64,000 nucleotides of DNA from NCBI GenBank assembly GCA_028673005.1, contig CM054113.1:71558500-71622499 (forward strand). The letters run 5' to 3'. A model generated the notes under the pieces. It was not told the DNA's origin. It did not search any database and saw only the letters and a list, made by a program, of their open reading frames with translations. The position numbers and the translations under genes are program-made. Positions within the stretch are counted from its first letter, which is position 1, and every line of letters begins with the position of its first letter. Positions 34,878 to 47,985 of the stretch are shown piece by piece. The DNA comes from Tanypteryx hageni (Eukaryota; Arthropoda; Insecta; Odonata; Petaluridae).

Positions 34878-36066
34878 CTCTCATTTTCTCATCTTCTTCT
34901 GTTGAATCAACTTTGTGTTGTTTTATCTATTTGATCTATTTCTTTACTTTCCTGAAAACCTATTTATAAATGATACGTTCCTTCTTGCTTGTTAGAGAAT
35001 ATTCGTCGTAAGGAATTATACAATTGCTTCTAAATTAAATTTTTTGGCCATCTATGGATATTAGAATGTAAGGTTAATGATTAAAACTGAAAGTAGTATA
35101 CAGAAGTTTAGCATAAATTTTGGTAGGTATAATATGCAATCCAGGCTAAGACACATTCAGTGATATGGTCATATTTTAAAATGTAATGTAATTCGCTAGA
35201 AAAAGCAAAATAAACTTTCCTCATTGATGGAAATTTCCATTAAAGGAGATATTCGGTGTAGCGACGTTTAAAAACGTCGGAGCGACTAAGACATTCCTTA
35301 CCTTAATGCCAGAAGTGATAGGAATAAGGGAAGACTTGTTCCGTTATCCTATTTAATTCCACAAATTTATGCAAATACTTTTTCGGACTAACCTCTCTTG
35401 CTGAGAGAGAAGCATATATTTTATTTGAGATTCTACGTGTCTCTAAGCAATACCTGCCTGAAAATTAGTCACATACTCTAAAAGAGATAAAAAAAATACA
35501 CTGAGATAAGATAAACGGTGCCTTTTTCCTTTTATCTGTTTTCCTCTAATTGCAAAATCTCATCATGCTCGGGTATTCTTCATTTTGGTCAATGTATAAA
35601 GCATGATACGGATATTATAATTTGTTAATGCGCTTGAAAACAACTAGTAATTACTTGCTTATAACTGTGTTATTTCTTTCAATTTATGTTTGATATTAAT
35701 TGTAATTGAGGAGACATTTTGCATTTATTATCTTTATGCGTCCTTATTTTTTCTTTGTTTTTGTGTTTTACTTAAGCTTTATTTAATATGTTCTAATATT
35801 CCTATTCAGTTATATCTGTCGTCATCGTATTTAAATTCTTATTACTCGAATTTCCCTCAAAATAAGCGAAGCTTTTTGACCCTTTCTGATCCAAAAAATA
35901 AATTTCTTGTACTTAACTGTACATAAAAACTGCAGCATTTGTACCTGTCGAGATAATATGAAAAATACTTTTGCCTGAAATTATGACAAGCCCTGGTGAT
36001 ATTTTCATCCATAGTTCCTACCCTCTTCCTCCTTTCACATTCTTATCACCGGATCAAAATTAAGCG
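34878..36066. other. Unassigned AT-rich DNA
   Basis: No gene or repeat recognised. A + strand frame at 35690-35926 (78 codons) is hydrophobic at its start but AT-rich and unremarkable. Confidence 0.45.
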
Positions 36067-36573
36067 TTGCCGTGTAAAATTTTGACGGAAATAAAATGTG
36101 TGGAGAAAATGTTCATAGTAAATCATAAAACGTACCTCTTTAAAACCTCACGCGCTAAAAATAGTACCCCTTCGTCCCATTGGGACAAAATGAGGCTTAT
36201 TAATGAACGGTGTGGGATGGGCGAGAGAGGGATGGCATCTGTGTCACGGACGTTTCTTAGCGACGGAGACGCATCTTCACTGAGCCATTTATCACCCCGT
36301 TGCCGGAAGTCAAGAAAAAAAGGAGTTTTTTCCTATGCCTCCTCCTCGCGCTTTTTCCCAACAACAGGTAGACGTTTTATTTGCGGCTTCGGAGGCAAAA
36401 AGCAGGGAATGAGGCCCATGGGAAGAGAGGAGAAATGGGAAGTAGGGAGAGAAATATTTTGCGGTTTTATGAAGTGGAGGAAGGGGCTGTTGGCTGTGTT
36501 TGGAAGCGTGAGGGAGGTGGCAGATCCAACACGCTGGGTGGGCGTATTTTTTACAGGTGAGCCGTTTTCGTGA
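36067..36573 (+). other. Unrecognised open frame (168 codons), doubtful
   Basis: A + strand frame with mixed composition, rich in Gly, Arg, Ser and Lys in its second half where the DNA is GA-rich. No domain, signal peptide or membrane segment is evident. The opposite strand is also open for 222 codons (36310-36978) and 179 codons (36333-36872); those frames are rich in Ser, Pro, His and Phe. Long frames on both strands across a purine-skewed, GC-richer block are best explained by base composition. It might hide an exon or an old repeat; I do not call a gene. Confidence 0.2.
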
Positions 36574-38744
36574 GTAGGAGTTGGGGTATGGAGCGAAAGA
36601 GTGGAAGGAATTATTGGGGTGTGTGAAATAGTGGGGTGAGGGGGGCTCGTCCTCCCCGAAGGAGCGAGGATGCAGGATTGGCGACACGCGGTGAAATGCA
36701 AGGTGAATGGATTCCGATGGAGTGGAATGGAAACGACTGATGGAGGTGCGGTGAATGGGTGACTGACATTTCGAACGTGTTGGATCTGTCGAGGAATCCC
36801 CAGACTTGTCGTAAATGGTGTGAAAATGAGTTTCAGGGCGTGGGAAGGATACAAAAGCGTGTGGCCATTCAAGGTGGGACGGATGCCTCAAATTCGTTCC
36901 TTTGGAAATATTCCGTCTCCACCGCATGGATAAATAAAAGAGAGGGAAACCGGGATGAATTTCGTTATTTCTGAACATTGGATGTTATTATTGGGATTGG
37001 AAATTTTTGCAAGTTGTTATCACGCCCTCTGTTAGAATTGAGCACTCTCCGAAGGGGTGGTTGCCTGTACCGTATAAGGTACGTAGTGTATGAGTTTTTC
37101 CTGGAAAATGTTTACAAAGTGGGGTAAAGAACCGTATGAAAAGGAAGATTTAGCTTGCTATATTTAATATAAAATAAAATTTATTATTTTAATTCACAAT
37201 TTTATATGTATTAATATAGGTTGATTGATATGCAGTACCTCGCTGTCGTCAATCTGGTCTATTTTTCGCTTAACAGTTTTCTATGAAAATTAGAATTTAA
37301 AAAGCGCAGAATAAAATTTCGGTATTATTATTTTTAATACGATCTCAATGCATTTTGCCATATATTTTATAAATATGGATACAAACGAAGGAAAAAATCG
37401 AAAATCTCAAAAAATTTCATTTTTAGGTTTTTTTCCCCGATCCCATTGTTTCATTTCTATCCCCATAAGAAAAGCATGGAAATCGTGACAAGGCTTTGTA
37501 AAACTGCATTTTATCACGTTTTATTAAAAGAAAAAACACGTGCTTATTTTAAGACTTCCTCTCCGTCCGTCTGTCTCTCCTTCTGTAGAAAATCAACTTT
37601 TTTGTTTTAAGAGAAGGAGAAATTTTGCAGTTGTGCGCGTCATATACGTAATACTGTTTTACAAGGGAGAAATAAACTATATAACATGGAGTATTTTATT
37701 TTAGTTGGGGGAGAGGGAGAGGAGGAATAGGCATTGAATGGGCTGCTTAATGTAGAATAGTTTCGCTTACCATAGAAAAATGGAATGCTGCGTGAAAATA
37801 TTCAATGCGCTGGAAATGCTATAATATACGCTATGAATCAAATAAGAATCTAATTCATATGCATATTATTAATGACTGTGGATTAATACATTTATATTTA
37901 AATAAGGAAGTTGAATGAAAGGCCTTCATGAAAAACCATTCAGTCAAATATGCTGCATGAAATTTATAGATAATAGTCGTAGTCGCGTACATATGCATAT
38001 GAATAATGAATTGTTTATTCAGTTTTTCAGAATTAACCCCGATGAGCCTGACTAGCCAAGTTGCGCATTCGGTCCTTCCCAATTCTTTCATATCTGTTGA
38101 AGTTGCCCTAATCAGTTAGATTGCAGCCATGTGGTGAGTTCGACATATCATGTTATTTGCTTGGATTAGATAATTTTGAAGCTTTCGATTTTGCTGAGAA
38201 AACCAAATGCATGAAGAATAAATAACGTAAGGATAACTGATACAGAAATGTCATAAATAGCATACTATATTTAAGCGTAAAAACATGTTATAGCCTCCAA
38301 TATGACATGTTAAATATTGATAAATTTTCCGTAACATTGAACAAGAGTTGAAAGGCGTTTTAAAAATAAATCTGCTAACTTTTCTAACAGCTTGCACTAA
38401 AAAAAGCAGCTGAGCGTGATTATCAGGCTGTCATGAGAATAAATGAGCTTTGAGCAAGGGAGCGGAGTATATGTTATGCAAATTCATAGAAATACAATAT
38501 TTCGAGTGTTTCATTCAGCTTCTTGCGTCGCTTCGTGTTTCCTCTGCTGCCAGTCTGGTTTATAGGGAAACCTTTCAGCGCTCTCACCAGAGCAACAAAA
38601 ATAAGAACATGCTATGCTATGATTTCTGGCTCGCAGATATTGCAGGCACAAGGGCCTACTATGAATAAAGTTTTGATGCCGTTATGTTTATAAAACCTCG
38701 AGAAAATATTCTGGTGCGAATTTTTTTATGAATAGGGTGAATTA
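36574..38744. other. Unassigned DNA
   Basis: 36400-36760 is purine-rich. 37140-38440 is AT-rich with no gene recognised. A short frame at 38450-38668 has mixed composition but no known motif. Confidence 0.4.
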
Positions 38745-39000
38745 AGGGTCAGCAACCTTTTCTGCACATAGTGCTTTATTTGTTGCTGCGAGTGATTCTG
38801 CGAGCAGGATTGGAATTTCTATCTGAAGTTACCGAGAGATTTGATGAAATCATTTAAGATAAAACCAGACCTAAATTTTTTAGCGACAAAATTCCATCTT
38901 TAAAACTTTTTAGGCCGTGATTTTAAGTAACGAATGTGAAATCGGCTATTAAATTTTACGGATCGCTTTTTCGCCATAGTTTCGCGGGCCGCATTAAACG
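38745..39000. mobile_element. Degraded hAT-like MITE
   Basis: AGGGTCAGCAACCTTTTC at the left resembles the hAT terminus CAGGGGTCGGCAACCTTT, and TCGCGGGCCGCATTAAACG near 38981-38999 is like the GCGGGCCGC text common just inside the other end of such elements. No clean right terminus or target duplication remains, so this is a tentative fossil call. Confidence 0.4.
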
Positions 39001-39604
39001 CTCTCTCATAGAAATCGTTATAACGAACTGAAATTGTCTGCAGACTTGTCTGTGATCATTTGTTAAGATGGTTTCCACATTTTCCTATCCCCGGCAACCC
39101 TCTTCATTTCTTCATTCCTCTCTTTCCTCTTCAACTGCTCTATCAAGTGAAATTTTTCCCTTCCTCTTCTTCTTGTACCTTCATTGTTTACTTTGTTCGC
39201 TTCTATAACTCGGCAGTCTTTTCTCAAGTAATGCTGACGCTGCTTTGCTTCCTTTTTCGTAACGTCGTAGATAAAGTAATTATCTGGCCTTTTCTCGTCA
39301 ACTTGTGTTGATTTATAGAAATTTTGCAATTCGAATGTTTTTGTTCAATGCAGTTTATCATTTTAACAGGAACTTTATCTTCTCAATTTCTCTCACTAAT
39401 TGGGTATAGTAAAGAGAGCCACAGTCCGCTTATAAAACATCTGCAAGTAAGGTATTTTGAGGTTTCACATAATACAAATAAATCTTCGGTGTCTCGCTTA
39501 TGTTTAAATAACTATGTTTAATGGATATCATTTATTCAGGAATGTTCATTCAAAAATAATTGATTCAGTACAATTTAGTCGTTAAATTTTAATGGCTGTA
39601 TTGA
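39001..39604. other. Unassigned DNA
   Basis: Partly pyrimidine-rich (39080-39180), giving Phe/Leu/Pro-type frames. No gene recognised. Confidence 0.4.
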
Positions 39605-39690
39605 GGGAGGGAGGGATGGGTGGAAATACCTTCGGTTGCAAATATTAGAAATGGTAGCGGAAATGATGAAAGTATGTTGCAGATTACATA
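39605..39690 (+). repeat. Direct repeat, unit 1 (pair with 40502-40590)
   Basis: GGTGGAAATA..CTTCGGTTGCAAATATTAGAAATGGTAGCGGAAATGATGAAAG is matched at 40515-40570, about four bases in five by eye over ~85 bp. Its origin is unknown; it could be a local duplication or two copies of a dispersed repeat. Confidence 0.65.
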
Positions 39691-40501
39691 ATCTTGTATT
39701 ATTATCTTTAGTATGGGCTCTGGGAAATTAATTCGTCTAAAAACCATATTAATCATGGATTTGAACTAATTATGCGTGGCATTTTTATAAAGCACCTCAT
39801 TTTCCCTAGAAAATATTGTTGCGTATATCACGGAGGAGAAATATCAATAATTATATAAAATATTACATGGCATACTATGTAAAAATTGCCAACTGTAGTC
39901 AGTGCAGTAGTTTCTTATATCTTTGCAGAAACTATTGAGAAAAGGCTTCGTAGTTAATTTTAATATTGCCATTTATTCAGTTGTTTTAAAAGTGACTCGG
40001 ACATCTTAAAATTATGTCACATTTATGTTTTCATTACTAAAATATCTTCACTGATAATAACATTAAGTAAAACTTTCAGGAGATATTGATGTCATCCTCA
40101 TCGCAGTTTATAACTTTTATTAAACGCTTGAGAGCTTTTTCGGTGTATTTTGCCTTTTCGACTTAAATATTAAAGCAAAAATTATAAAACTGTTATCGAG
40201 TTTTTATTCCGCATAGGCAGGTTCCTGGCCTCGCTTAGCCCTTTTCTCCCGGCCCATTCGAAAGGTTCCTGACCCTTTATAATCCACCACCACCCACTCT
40301 TAAAAAGGACCGCAAGGTACATAGCAATAACAGGAATCCGTGCACCTCGGTTGGTCGCTAGGAATCGTGAGCAGTTAGGGAAAAAATGAGAAAAAACTAA
40401 TAAGGGTGGGCAGCGGAGCATATTACGTGTTACTTACGTTATTTTACGACGTTTACCACTACTATTCCTGGTACCATACCTCATGGGATGAAGGGTTCTT
40501 G
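39691..40501. other. Unassigned DNA between the direct repeats
   Basis: AT-rich, with a GC-richer patch at 40200-40380. No recognised gene. Confidence 0.45.
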
Positions 40502-40590
40502 GGGGAGGAGGGGATGCGGTGGAAATCCACTCGGATGCAAATATTAGAGATGCTGGCGGAAAGGGTGAAAGGGGATTGCGGATTGCGTAG
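40502..40590 (+). repeat. Direct repeat, unit 2 (pair with 39605-39690)
   Basis: GGTGGAAATCCACTCGG, then GCAAATATTAGAGATG, CTGGCGGAAAGG and GTGAAAGGGGATTGCGG align with unit 1. Frames cross it on both strands (40406-40627 plus, 40462-40821 minus) but match no known protein. Confidence 0.65.
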
Positions 40591-41596
40591 ACATGTTGTC
40601 GAGGATATAGGAAGGTTGAAAGGGTGAGTCTGTCTTGCGATGGAATGAGAGAGGGGGTGAGGGCTTAAGGGTTGGTGAATGCATGTTCGGTGTTTGAGTA
40701 TGCCGTAAAAACTTTGCGAGGGTGAACTCGCGATTTTTCCGCGAAGAATTGTTGGGCATAATCTATGCGGGAAGTTTATGTTACGGACTTCTTTTCTCCT
40801 CTTCCTCTCACTTTCTCTCACTCTTCTCTGAAGGCGATGTAAATCATAGGAGGATCCTATGGTCGCTCGATTCGCTTGAGAAATCCCTTTAAAAAAACCA
40901 CGTTAAAGAAACCGTTTTGTGAGATTTTGCTATAGAAACGCCTCCTCGCGCACGTGGACGCGTGCAGCCGTGTCGCATTGGGTTATTTTATTTTTTTTAT
41001 TTTTGTCACATATGCTACTACCAACGCTAAGTCAGACGTTAAAGTTGGTGACCCGTGATTTAATTTTATATTTCCATAGACCTCAAGCAATTTTGTGGAC
41101 TCGTGTTCCTGTTATGGTTAATGTCGGACACGGATAATTTCCACTGGCTCATGTCCGAAGCGATGGACACAGAGAAATCTTCTGGAAAACTTACAAGGAC
41201 TACCCATCCCAAGCATCCAAGCATCTCCTTTTGAAGTTTCGAGAAAAATTTCTCAAGTAAAAGTGTCTAAAATGCGACTCAAATGTAATAAAACAATCTA
41301 GATAAGATCTCAAAGTATGTTTTATTGGCATGGCTATGCAAAAAGGTGAGCATTTTGGCGCACCGAGATTTTATTTAAAAACATTTGGCTATTGCCCGAA
41401 ACGTTTGATCTTTTTCTCTCTTATGGACTTAATCAGTCTAAAAATACCGTCTAATCAGGCCTGAGGTAAGTTATGCGGCTGATGTCAGGCATTAGATACA
41501 TGGGGGCGTTATGCGAGACAAATTTTTAGTTGATATTAAATATCAGCTGTATAATACTTGGACTATTTTGTTGATTACTTAACGAGGTTCGATACT
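40591..41596. other. Unassigned DNA
   Basis: Mixed composition, with a CT-rich patch at 40795-40830. No gene recognised. Confidence 0.4.
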
Positions 41597-41668
41597 CAGG
41601 GCCGGATATACCCATAGTCTAATAAGGATTAAGCCTTAGGCCCTCGTATTTTAAGGGCCTATTTGAGA
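41597..41668 (+). mobile_element. DNA-transposon terminus, hAT-like (CAGGGCCGGAT type)
   Basis: CAGGGCCGGATATACCCAT followed by AAGCCTTAGGCCCTCG and TTTTAAGGGCCT is the arrangement seen at one end of many hAT-type MITEs, whose terminus reads CAGGGCCGGATTTA. No partner end was found nearby, so the element may be truncated or its right end too decayed to see. Confidence 0.45.
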
Positions 41669-42411
41669 TACTCCACTTCATATTGAACTAATAACTGAGG
41701 GAAGACAGGAGTCCTCGCCACTGAAAAATTAATCTTTGGTTCATAATAACCTTAATCCAGACCTGACGATGCTTATCAATAAGAGATTGGTTATTCTTAT
41801 CATGATAAAAGTAAAATGAAAAAAATTTTCGTTCAATTCATCTCACGCGCACAGCCTGATATTTAGAATACATATGTAGATATATTCTGTCGCCCATTAA
41901 ATGTTATAAGGAGGCGGATGGGATCCGAATTAAAGAATTTAAAAATTTATTTCTTGCAATGGATATTATGTAATTGATATCCTTATATCTATGCATTTTA
42001 ATAGGATTTTTATATTATATCATCCTAAATTTTTTATCTTATGTGGAGTATCGCATCTTTCCTTGTACTGTGAGGGTCTTCATCTGTAAATAACTAGACA
42101 TACTACATGCACATATATAGTTTCACGGTCATTCTGGCTTATTATTTATATCCGAGATAATTTTTTTTATATCTCGGTTGACTGTTTTTGTTAATCTATA
42201 ACTATTATCATAAAGCTTGCTTCGAGTTATGCGCCAGTTTTTCTGGGCTGTCATATCTCGCTTTTTAATATTTCTCCATAGCATTTTACTATCGTCTTTT
42301 CTATGCGTAATTCTTATATTTTATTTTTGCATATTTTAATTCGTGTTCTGTAATTTTATTAGCCGTGTTTACGCTTGAATCATGATAACACTGCATTGGA
42401 AGATACTCTCA
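41669..42411. other. Unassigned AT-rich DNA
   Basis: No gene or repeat recognised. Confidence 0.45.
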
Positions 42412-42490
42412 GTTGCGGGGCCGACCCGAGGTATAGATGAGCCGGGCGGCTGTCTGGGGCGCCGAAGTCTCGAGGGCGCTATTCCGACCA
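42412..42490 (+). repeat. GC-rich transposon-end-like module
   Basis: GGGGCCGACCCGAGGTATAG, GAGCCGGGCGGCTGTCTGGG and GCGCCGAAGTCTCGAGGGCG follow one another. The layout parallels the CAGGGCCGGAT module at 41597 and the GC-rich block at 3838. It ends next to the hAT MITE, which may have inserted into it. Confidence 0.4.
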
Positions 42491-42501
42491 GCTATCTATA
42501 C

Positions 42502-42790
42502 CTGGGGTCGGCAACGATTTTTCTGTTAAGTGCCACTTTACCAATATTCACTATCTGTGGTTCTACTCGTGTGCCAGCCTTCAAATAATTTTGCACTAAA
42601 AGCTTGCATAAAGGCGATTCCTTTATTTTAACAACATAATGCGGCATCATTACAATACGAAATGCAAGTGAAATCAAATTAAAATTCTTTTAAATACATA
42701 TTTTTGTAATTCTTGTTTGAAATTTCGTGCCATGTAAAATCTCTTTGGGTGCCATCTTTTGGCACGCGTGACATAGGTTGCCGACCCCTG
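42502..42790. mobile_element. hAT MITE with CTGGGGTCGGCAAC-type ends
   Basis: Left end CTGGGGTCGGCAAC and the reverse complement of the right end, CAGGGGTCGGCAAC, match at 13 of 14 positions and correspond to a common hAT terminus. The element is 289 bp and non-coding, with GTGCCA text just inside each end (42530-42534, 42750-42765). The flanking 8-mers do not match convincingly, so the target-site duplication has decayed or the left boundary is off by a few bases. Confidence 0.7.
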
Positions 42791-45700
42791 ATTACTTGTA
42801 AGTGGACAAATTTTGGATACCATTTATATCGTGTAACAGGCTGGTATATTAAGGACATTTCTTATATTTCTCAATCATGGCTAATACTTACGGAGCACTG
42901 AATAAATTAACATTTACTTTTCAAATGTCTTAACAAAAATGTATGAAAGAGGGCGATAGAGTTGCTTTTCGACCGGAGAGCCAAAATACCTCGGGCCGGT
43001 CCTGCTCAGTTGAATAACGATGTATAATGATTGATAAGATTTTCAGTGCGATCCTGTTAAATACCTTATTTGCCCAATTATAAGGTGATGTTTTGTCTAA
43101 AATGTAAGCCGAAAAATTCATATTCGCCTTATAATCGCGACCAAAGATATCTTCTATTCCTCCTCTCCCTCTCACCCACGCTAAAATTTAATCCTCTATG
43201 TTCTATAATCTATTCCACCCTTAGAAGACGGTATAACGCTTATGGCGCGCGCACCCGCCAAAATTTTCTGCATTAGAGCCAGCGCTTATATCTTCGACCC
43301 GTATTAAACGTTCTAACAAAATGAAACTAATAATTTAATGTAGATCCCTGGAAGCCAATAAACATACGTTTTATCGTAATTATTCGTTAACATTATCGCA
43401 TAATTATATTTACACTGTAAATTAAGTGTAACTGATCAGATATTTTGAAATCGAAATTTAGTATCAATACTCCAAATTTTCGCGTAGCTTTGAAATATTC
43501 GAGATCGCCCTAAAATTGGGTAAATACGATAATTTGAATTATTTTTTCACTTCAGTAGCTCAATTTACTGAATGTAGCGCGAAAGCCAAATAATATTTTT
43601 CCCACCAAAGATGTTTGCTTATATAAGCTTAGCATACATTTATTTGATTATAATAACTAAAATAATAGGTAAATTCAGAATCTTAATTGAATAGAATAAT
43701 CATTGAGTAAAACAAACTATCGAGTCAAAAACCGCGGAATAAGCTCATAAGAAAATGAAATTCCTTAATGTCTTTAATTTGTTCGTCCATATCCGTACCA
43801 CGACGAATTAATTTTTTTGTTGTACTTCTTTTACCTAAAGCTTTTTACTGTAGAACGATTTCTCTAGAAATTTAACACAAAAGTAGAAAATTGTTTTGGT
43901 TAATCGTTTTTTAAATGTGTTCAACAATAGTGTATTCTTTCCTGAATTGGTTACGTAATATACGAATAACTAGCAACTCATGGCACCATGCCATTAATTT
44001 TCGTTTATTATTAAAGTTGGCAAATCATTTGCATTATTTATCTGACTGCATGATACTGAAACGTTTTATACATAGTTTACTGCTTTGAAAGAATAATATG
44101 CATAATAAATTTTGGCGAAAACAATGGTGGGTTTCTTTCCTCATAAATAAACCTTAATGACGCCTCATAAGTTTGTGTAGACATCTTATTTTAAATTACT
44201 CTATATACCTATGGATAAAATTGAATTTCACGATTACGAAATGGCCAAATGAAAATGCAGGAAGAAGATTACGAAATACAGCTAAGAGCCAATTCTATGC
44301 GTGAGAACGTTATTATCGAGGTGGTCGTAAAAAACAAACGACCTGGGTTTAAAATACATTCGTCCAGTAAATTATTCTAGTCTGATTCATAACTTTTCCC
44401 AATCCCATTAAATTGTCCTCAAAATATTGTATTTCAGACACTAACGCGCCATCCCTCGCGAGCCAGACACGCGATGGGAGAGTTTAGTTAAGTTTGACAT
44501 GGTTTGTCCACTTTCTCTAGCGAACAACCTGACAAACTCAGAGCATCCTAGCGCTCAGCGATGTTGCGTGCGAAGTCTGTTCTGCTGCGAAAAGTGTCCG
44601 TCCAATCGGAATGGTGCTTCCGTTTTCGCGATTACAAAAGTCTCCGCAAGAGGCGCGCGTGACAACGGACATCGCTCCATCGCTCCTTTTTACTAAACGG
44701 ACGAAGCGGCAAGACAGCTCTGGGAATAAACGCGCCACATCAAATCAATTCCACGGCTAGGCTATCCGCTTATATTCTGATGCTGGGAAGAGTGCATGGC
44801 TTTTGCTGGGCCAGAAAAGGATTTCCTCTCATGGATTCTAGATAAAAATCTTTCTGAAATCCTACCTTGGATGAATCGCTTGTAAAATAAATCATTTGTC
44901 AGAGATTTTTAATGTTTTTCTAACTCGAATTCAGCAGATGAACATAAAGATGTATGGATTCCGTTTCAATAATTACTAAATTGAGTGGAACTAGAAATTT
45001 AATTTCAGTAAACATTTCAATTAAGTTATCTTTAGCTAATCTCTTTCTGTAATTTAATTCGTTATTACTCATAAAGGGCACAAGGAAATTTTATTGTTAC
45101 TATTATTGGCTGAATCGGAAAGCATCCAATTTTAGCGATAGTGCTAACTTCTTTAATTAATCGGAGATTATACTGCTGCTTTTACTGGATTATAATGTCT
45201 TGCTTAATCTTCTTAAGATGTTATCTTAAACTTTAGTAATGGCGAGCAAAGTGTACTTAGCAATGAAAGCGTTGAGCCATTTAATAGTTTTAAGCCTCAA
45301 ATTCAGCAAAGTACGCGGAGTAACTGTTTTGCATACGAAGATTTATTCAGTGTATTCAACACGGGAGTCTTTTAGCAGACAACGTTTTAGGACGTCAGCC
45401 TCTGCCTCGTTTCGTCTGCGCAAGAAATCGAGGAATGCAGATTAGAAAAAACTTTTGTTTCTTTAATAATCCTCTTATCCACACAGGAACGAATTAAAAT
45501 TCCTTTACCAGGTTGTTGTTTACATCATCTAAGTGATAAGGAAAGCTTTTTAGTTGAAATGCGCACGGTAATCACTGAAATGTCATACTGTAATATGACT
45601 TTTGCGTCAATCATTTAAATTAAGGTAGGTTTAAAAGGCGTCAAAATTTATTATTTGTTGGAGAGCTTATTAATTATATCATTGTGATTGAGATTGCAAA

Positions 45701-45839
45701 TCTGACATAACACATTTTGTATTGATATCTAGAAAAGGTGGCGAATATTTTATACTGTTATTAGTCATGTGGAAAAAATTGACTGCTGTTTAACTTGATC
45801 AAAGGAAATTGCACGCGAATATGACTCTTTTTTGCCTTA
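42791..45839. other. Unassigned DNA; GC-richer patch 44445-44760
   Basis: AT-rich for the most part. 44445-44760 is GC-richer with many CpGs and has overlapping frames on both strands (44499-44696 plus, 44538-44738 minus) without known motifs. A 68-codon frame at 45239-45445 is Ser/Arg/Lys-rich and unrecognised. Confidence 0.4.
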
Positions 45840-46400
45840 CTATGTTCCCCTCCCTCGTCTTTACATCTACAACTGTTTCCACTTCTCGCGTTTTAACCTC
45901 TTTTCTCTCTAGCTCCATCATTTGCGCTGTTCCCCGCCATACCTCCTCCGCCCGCTGACACACCCTCCTTCCACTTACGTCCCAACATGCGCCTGTTTCA
46001 CCCTTCCCAACTTATCTCCTCCCCTCCCTCTCACACTCCCATCCCTCCATTCCCCTTCCCCTCCCTCCCGATGCCTCCTCTTAGCGACCTTAACACCTGT
46101 CACGCGGCACTCTCCATACATGGACCCAGGCACCTCCATGACACAACGTAGCGTTTGTCTTGTGTGTCCGGCGTGGGTGAGTGGTTGTCTGAAGAAAGTT
46201 GCATCTCAGCTTGTTTAAAGCTTCGTCTCTATCTCTCCGTACACTTCCCGTCCTTTATTCGTCACTTCTCGACACTTTTGAAGCATCTGTCTGTTCAAAC
46301 TTGCCCCCATTTGCCTCAACTAACCTTCTTCTCATCTTTCCCTATATAAGCTTCATTTCGACACTCCGCCCTTATTCACCCTTCATTTTTATTAATCGTG
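45840..46400. repeat. Pyrimidine-rich (CT) tract
   Basis: CT-rich on the + strand, strongest at 45900-46090 (CTCCCCTCCCTCTCAC and similar) and weaker to about 46400. The Ser/Pro/Leu-rich frames 45922-46218 and 46199-46441 are compositional. Confidence 0.65.
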
Positions 46401-47799
46401 CCAAACTGTATTTCCACAACTGCTGTCTCATTTCTGCGTAGAATTTAAATTAAGTCAGCCAAAATTCGGAGCAAAGCAGTCCAGACTTCTTGGTGGTGAC
46501 TTGTGGATGAAATAAAATCGTTTAAACCCGCTGAATTATCGAAGCGGTTTATGTTTGCAAATATATCGATATTATTTGAAATATTTGTCGTCCTTTCTGA
46601 TACATGTTCGAATTTAGCTACGCCAAATCAAAGAAGACGTTAGGACGATTTATTAGAATGAAACAATAGGAAGCTTCTTATTAAAGTTTTAATGTTTCTC
46701 CGTGCCATGCTGATTTAATGCTGAGGAGAATGGAAGAAAAAATCCTCCGGTACCTGAAACCGATTCGGGATATACTAATCATTAGTTTATGTGACTATAC
46801 ATGTATTTTAAAATCTGTTCGATGTATTGAAAATATTATTTATATTTGATATTCTAACATAAGATGTTTCATAAAGGTATGGCCTCCTTAAGAAGTAAAT
46901 AGCGAAGAAAAATATTATAAAATAACAGCTGATTTTGGGTTGGTTTATTTTGTTTTAGCGTCATGCCATTAGAAAAAATAATTTGTCTTAAAAAACTTAA
47001 CATATTGTTCTTACTATGATATTCATGAAAAATATAGTAATCCTTAGTTATGCAGATAATAGCAAACTTTCTTGTTTTCATCAAGATTATTTAATAAAAG
47101 ATCCTTCGATGTGACTAGATTTTAGTTCTATAAAATGTAGAGAAATTATTCCGACATGTTGTCGAGAGGGATGGGAAAGATGCAGTGGAAACTTTCGAAG
47201 TGAAAGACGTTTGGGGTGGAAAGATTGGGGGAAAATATTACTTCCATTATTCAGAAAGAGAGAAATGCGTGCGTGCACTCTAATTCGAGCTTGCTCATAG
47301 CATATGTATTTAATCCAGGCAGCCAAATCTTAATTTATAAAAAAATCGACTCTATAAAAAATCTCTCAAATAGATCAGAAGAATAAGCGGGGGCATTCAC
47401 GAGACTTCAGTTCTGAATGGGCATAAGATCCACCGCCGCTTTAAAAAACGCAGGAGAACCTTAGAATGCACGCGATTGTCCCGCGAGGCACATTATTCTG
47501 CCTCGTCCCGTGCATCTACTTTAAAAGGAAATGCAACGAACAAGTGACCTCGACCATAAACAATTCCGTTATTCTTTTCACGATTCTTAATCCTACTCAA
47601 GTCTTCTCCTCTTCTCTCTCTCTCTCTCTCTTTCTTACTACCCCGAAATGGTTGCTATGAGGAAAGAGGATGGCCGACAATCACCTCCCGCCGAGCTCGG
47701 AAACATTTGCGAAATGCCCGCGCATGCGCCTAAGGGCGAGATTGTTCTTTCGCCTAAGACAGCGGCTCGGGATCAAAGTTTTTTTGATTGATTGATGGG
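46401..47799. other. Unassigned DNA with a TC microsatellite
   Basis: AT-rich. A TC dinucleotide run lies at about 47613-47631. GC-richer sequence at 47640-47770 holds no recognised gene. Confidence 0.4.
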
Positions 47800-47985
47800 G
47801 CGTAGAGGGAGACGACGGCGAGTAGCAAGAGATTGAGTGGGAGGAAGAGGGAGGGATAAGCAGAGGAGGAAGAGAGAGAATGGAAGAGAAACCAGGATTG
47901 GATGAAAGAGAGAGAGAGAGAGAGGTAGGGAGAGAGAGAGCGGTAGGGAGGGAGGGAGAGGAAGATCGAAAAAATCGAAATGGGG
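47800..47985. repeat. Purine-rich (GA) tract
   Basis: GA-dominated + strand with repeated GAGAGAGAG runs. Frames on both strands (47754-48065) are low complexity. Confidence 0.7.

Noticed and set aside
42960..43010. CGGGCCGGTCCTG as a right end partner for the CAGGGCCGGAT end at 41597
   Set aside because: Only a short GC-rich match; the next bases do not pair and no target duplication is visible.
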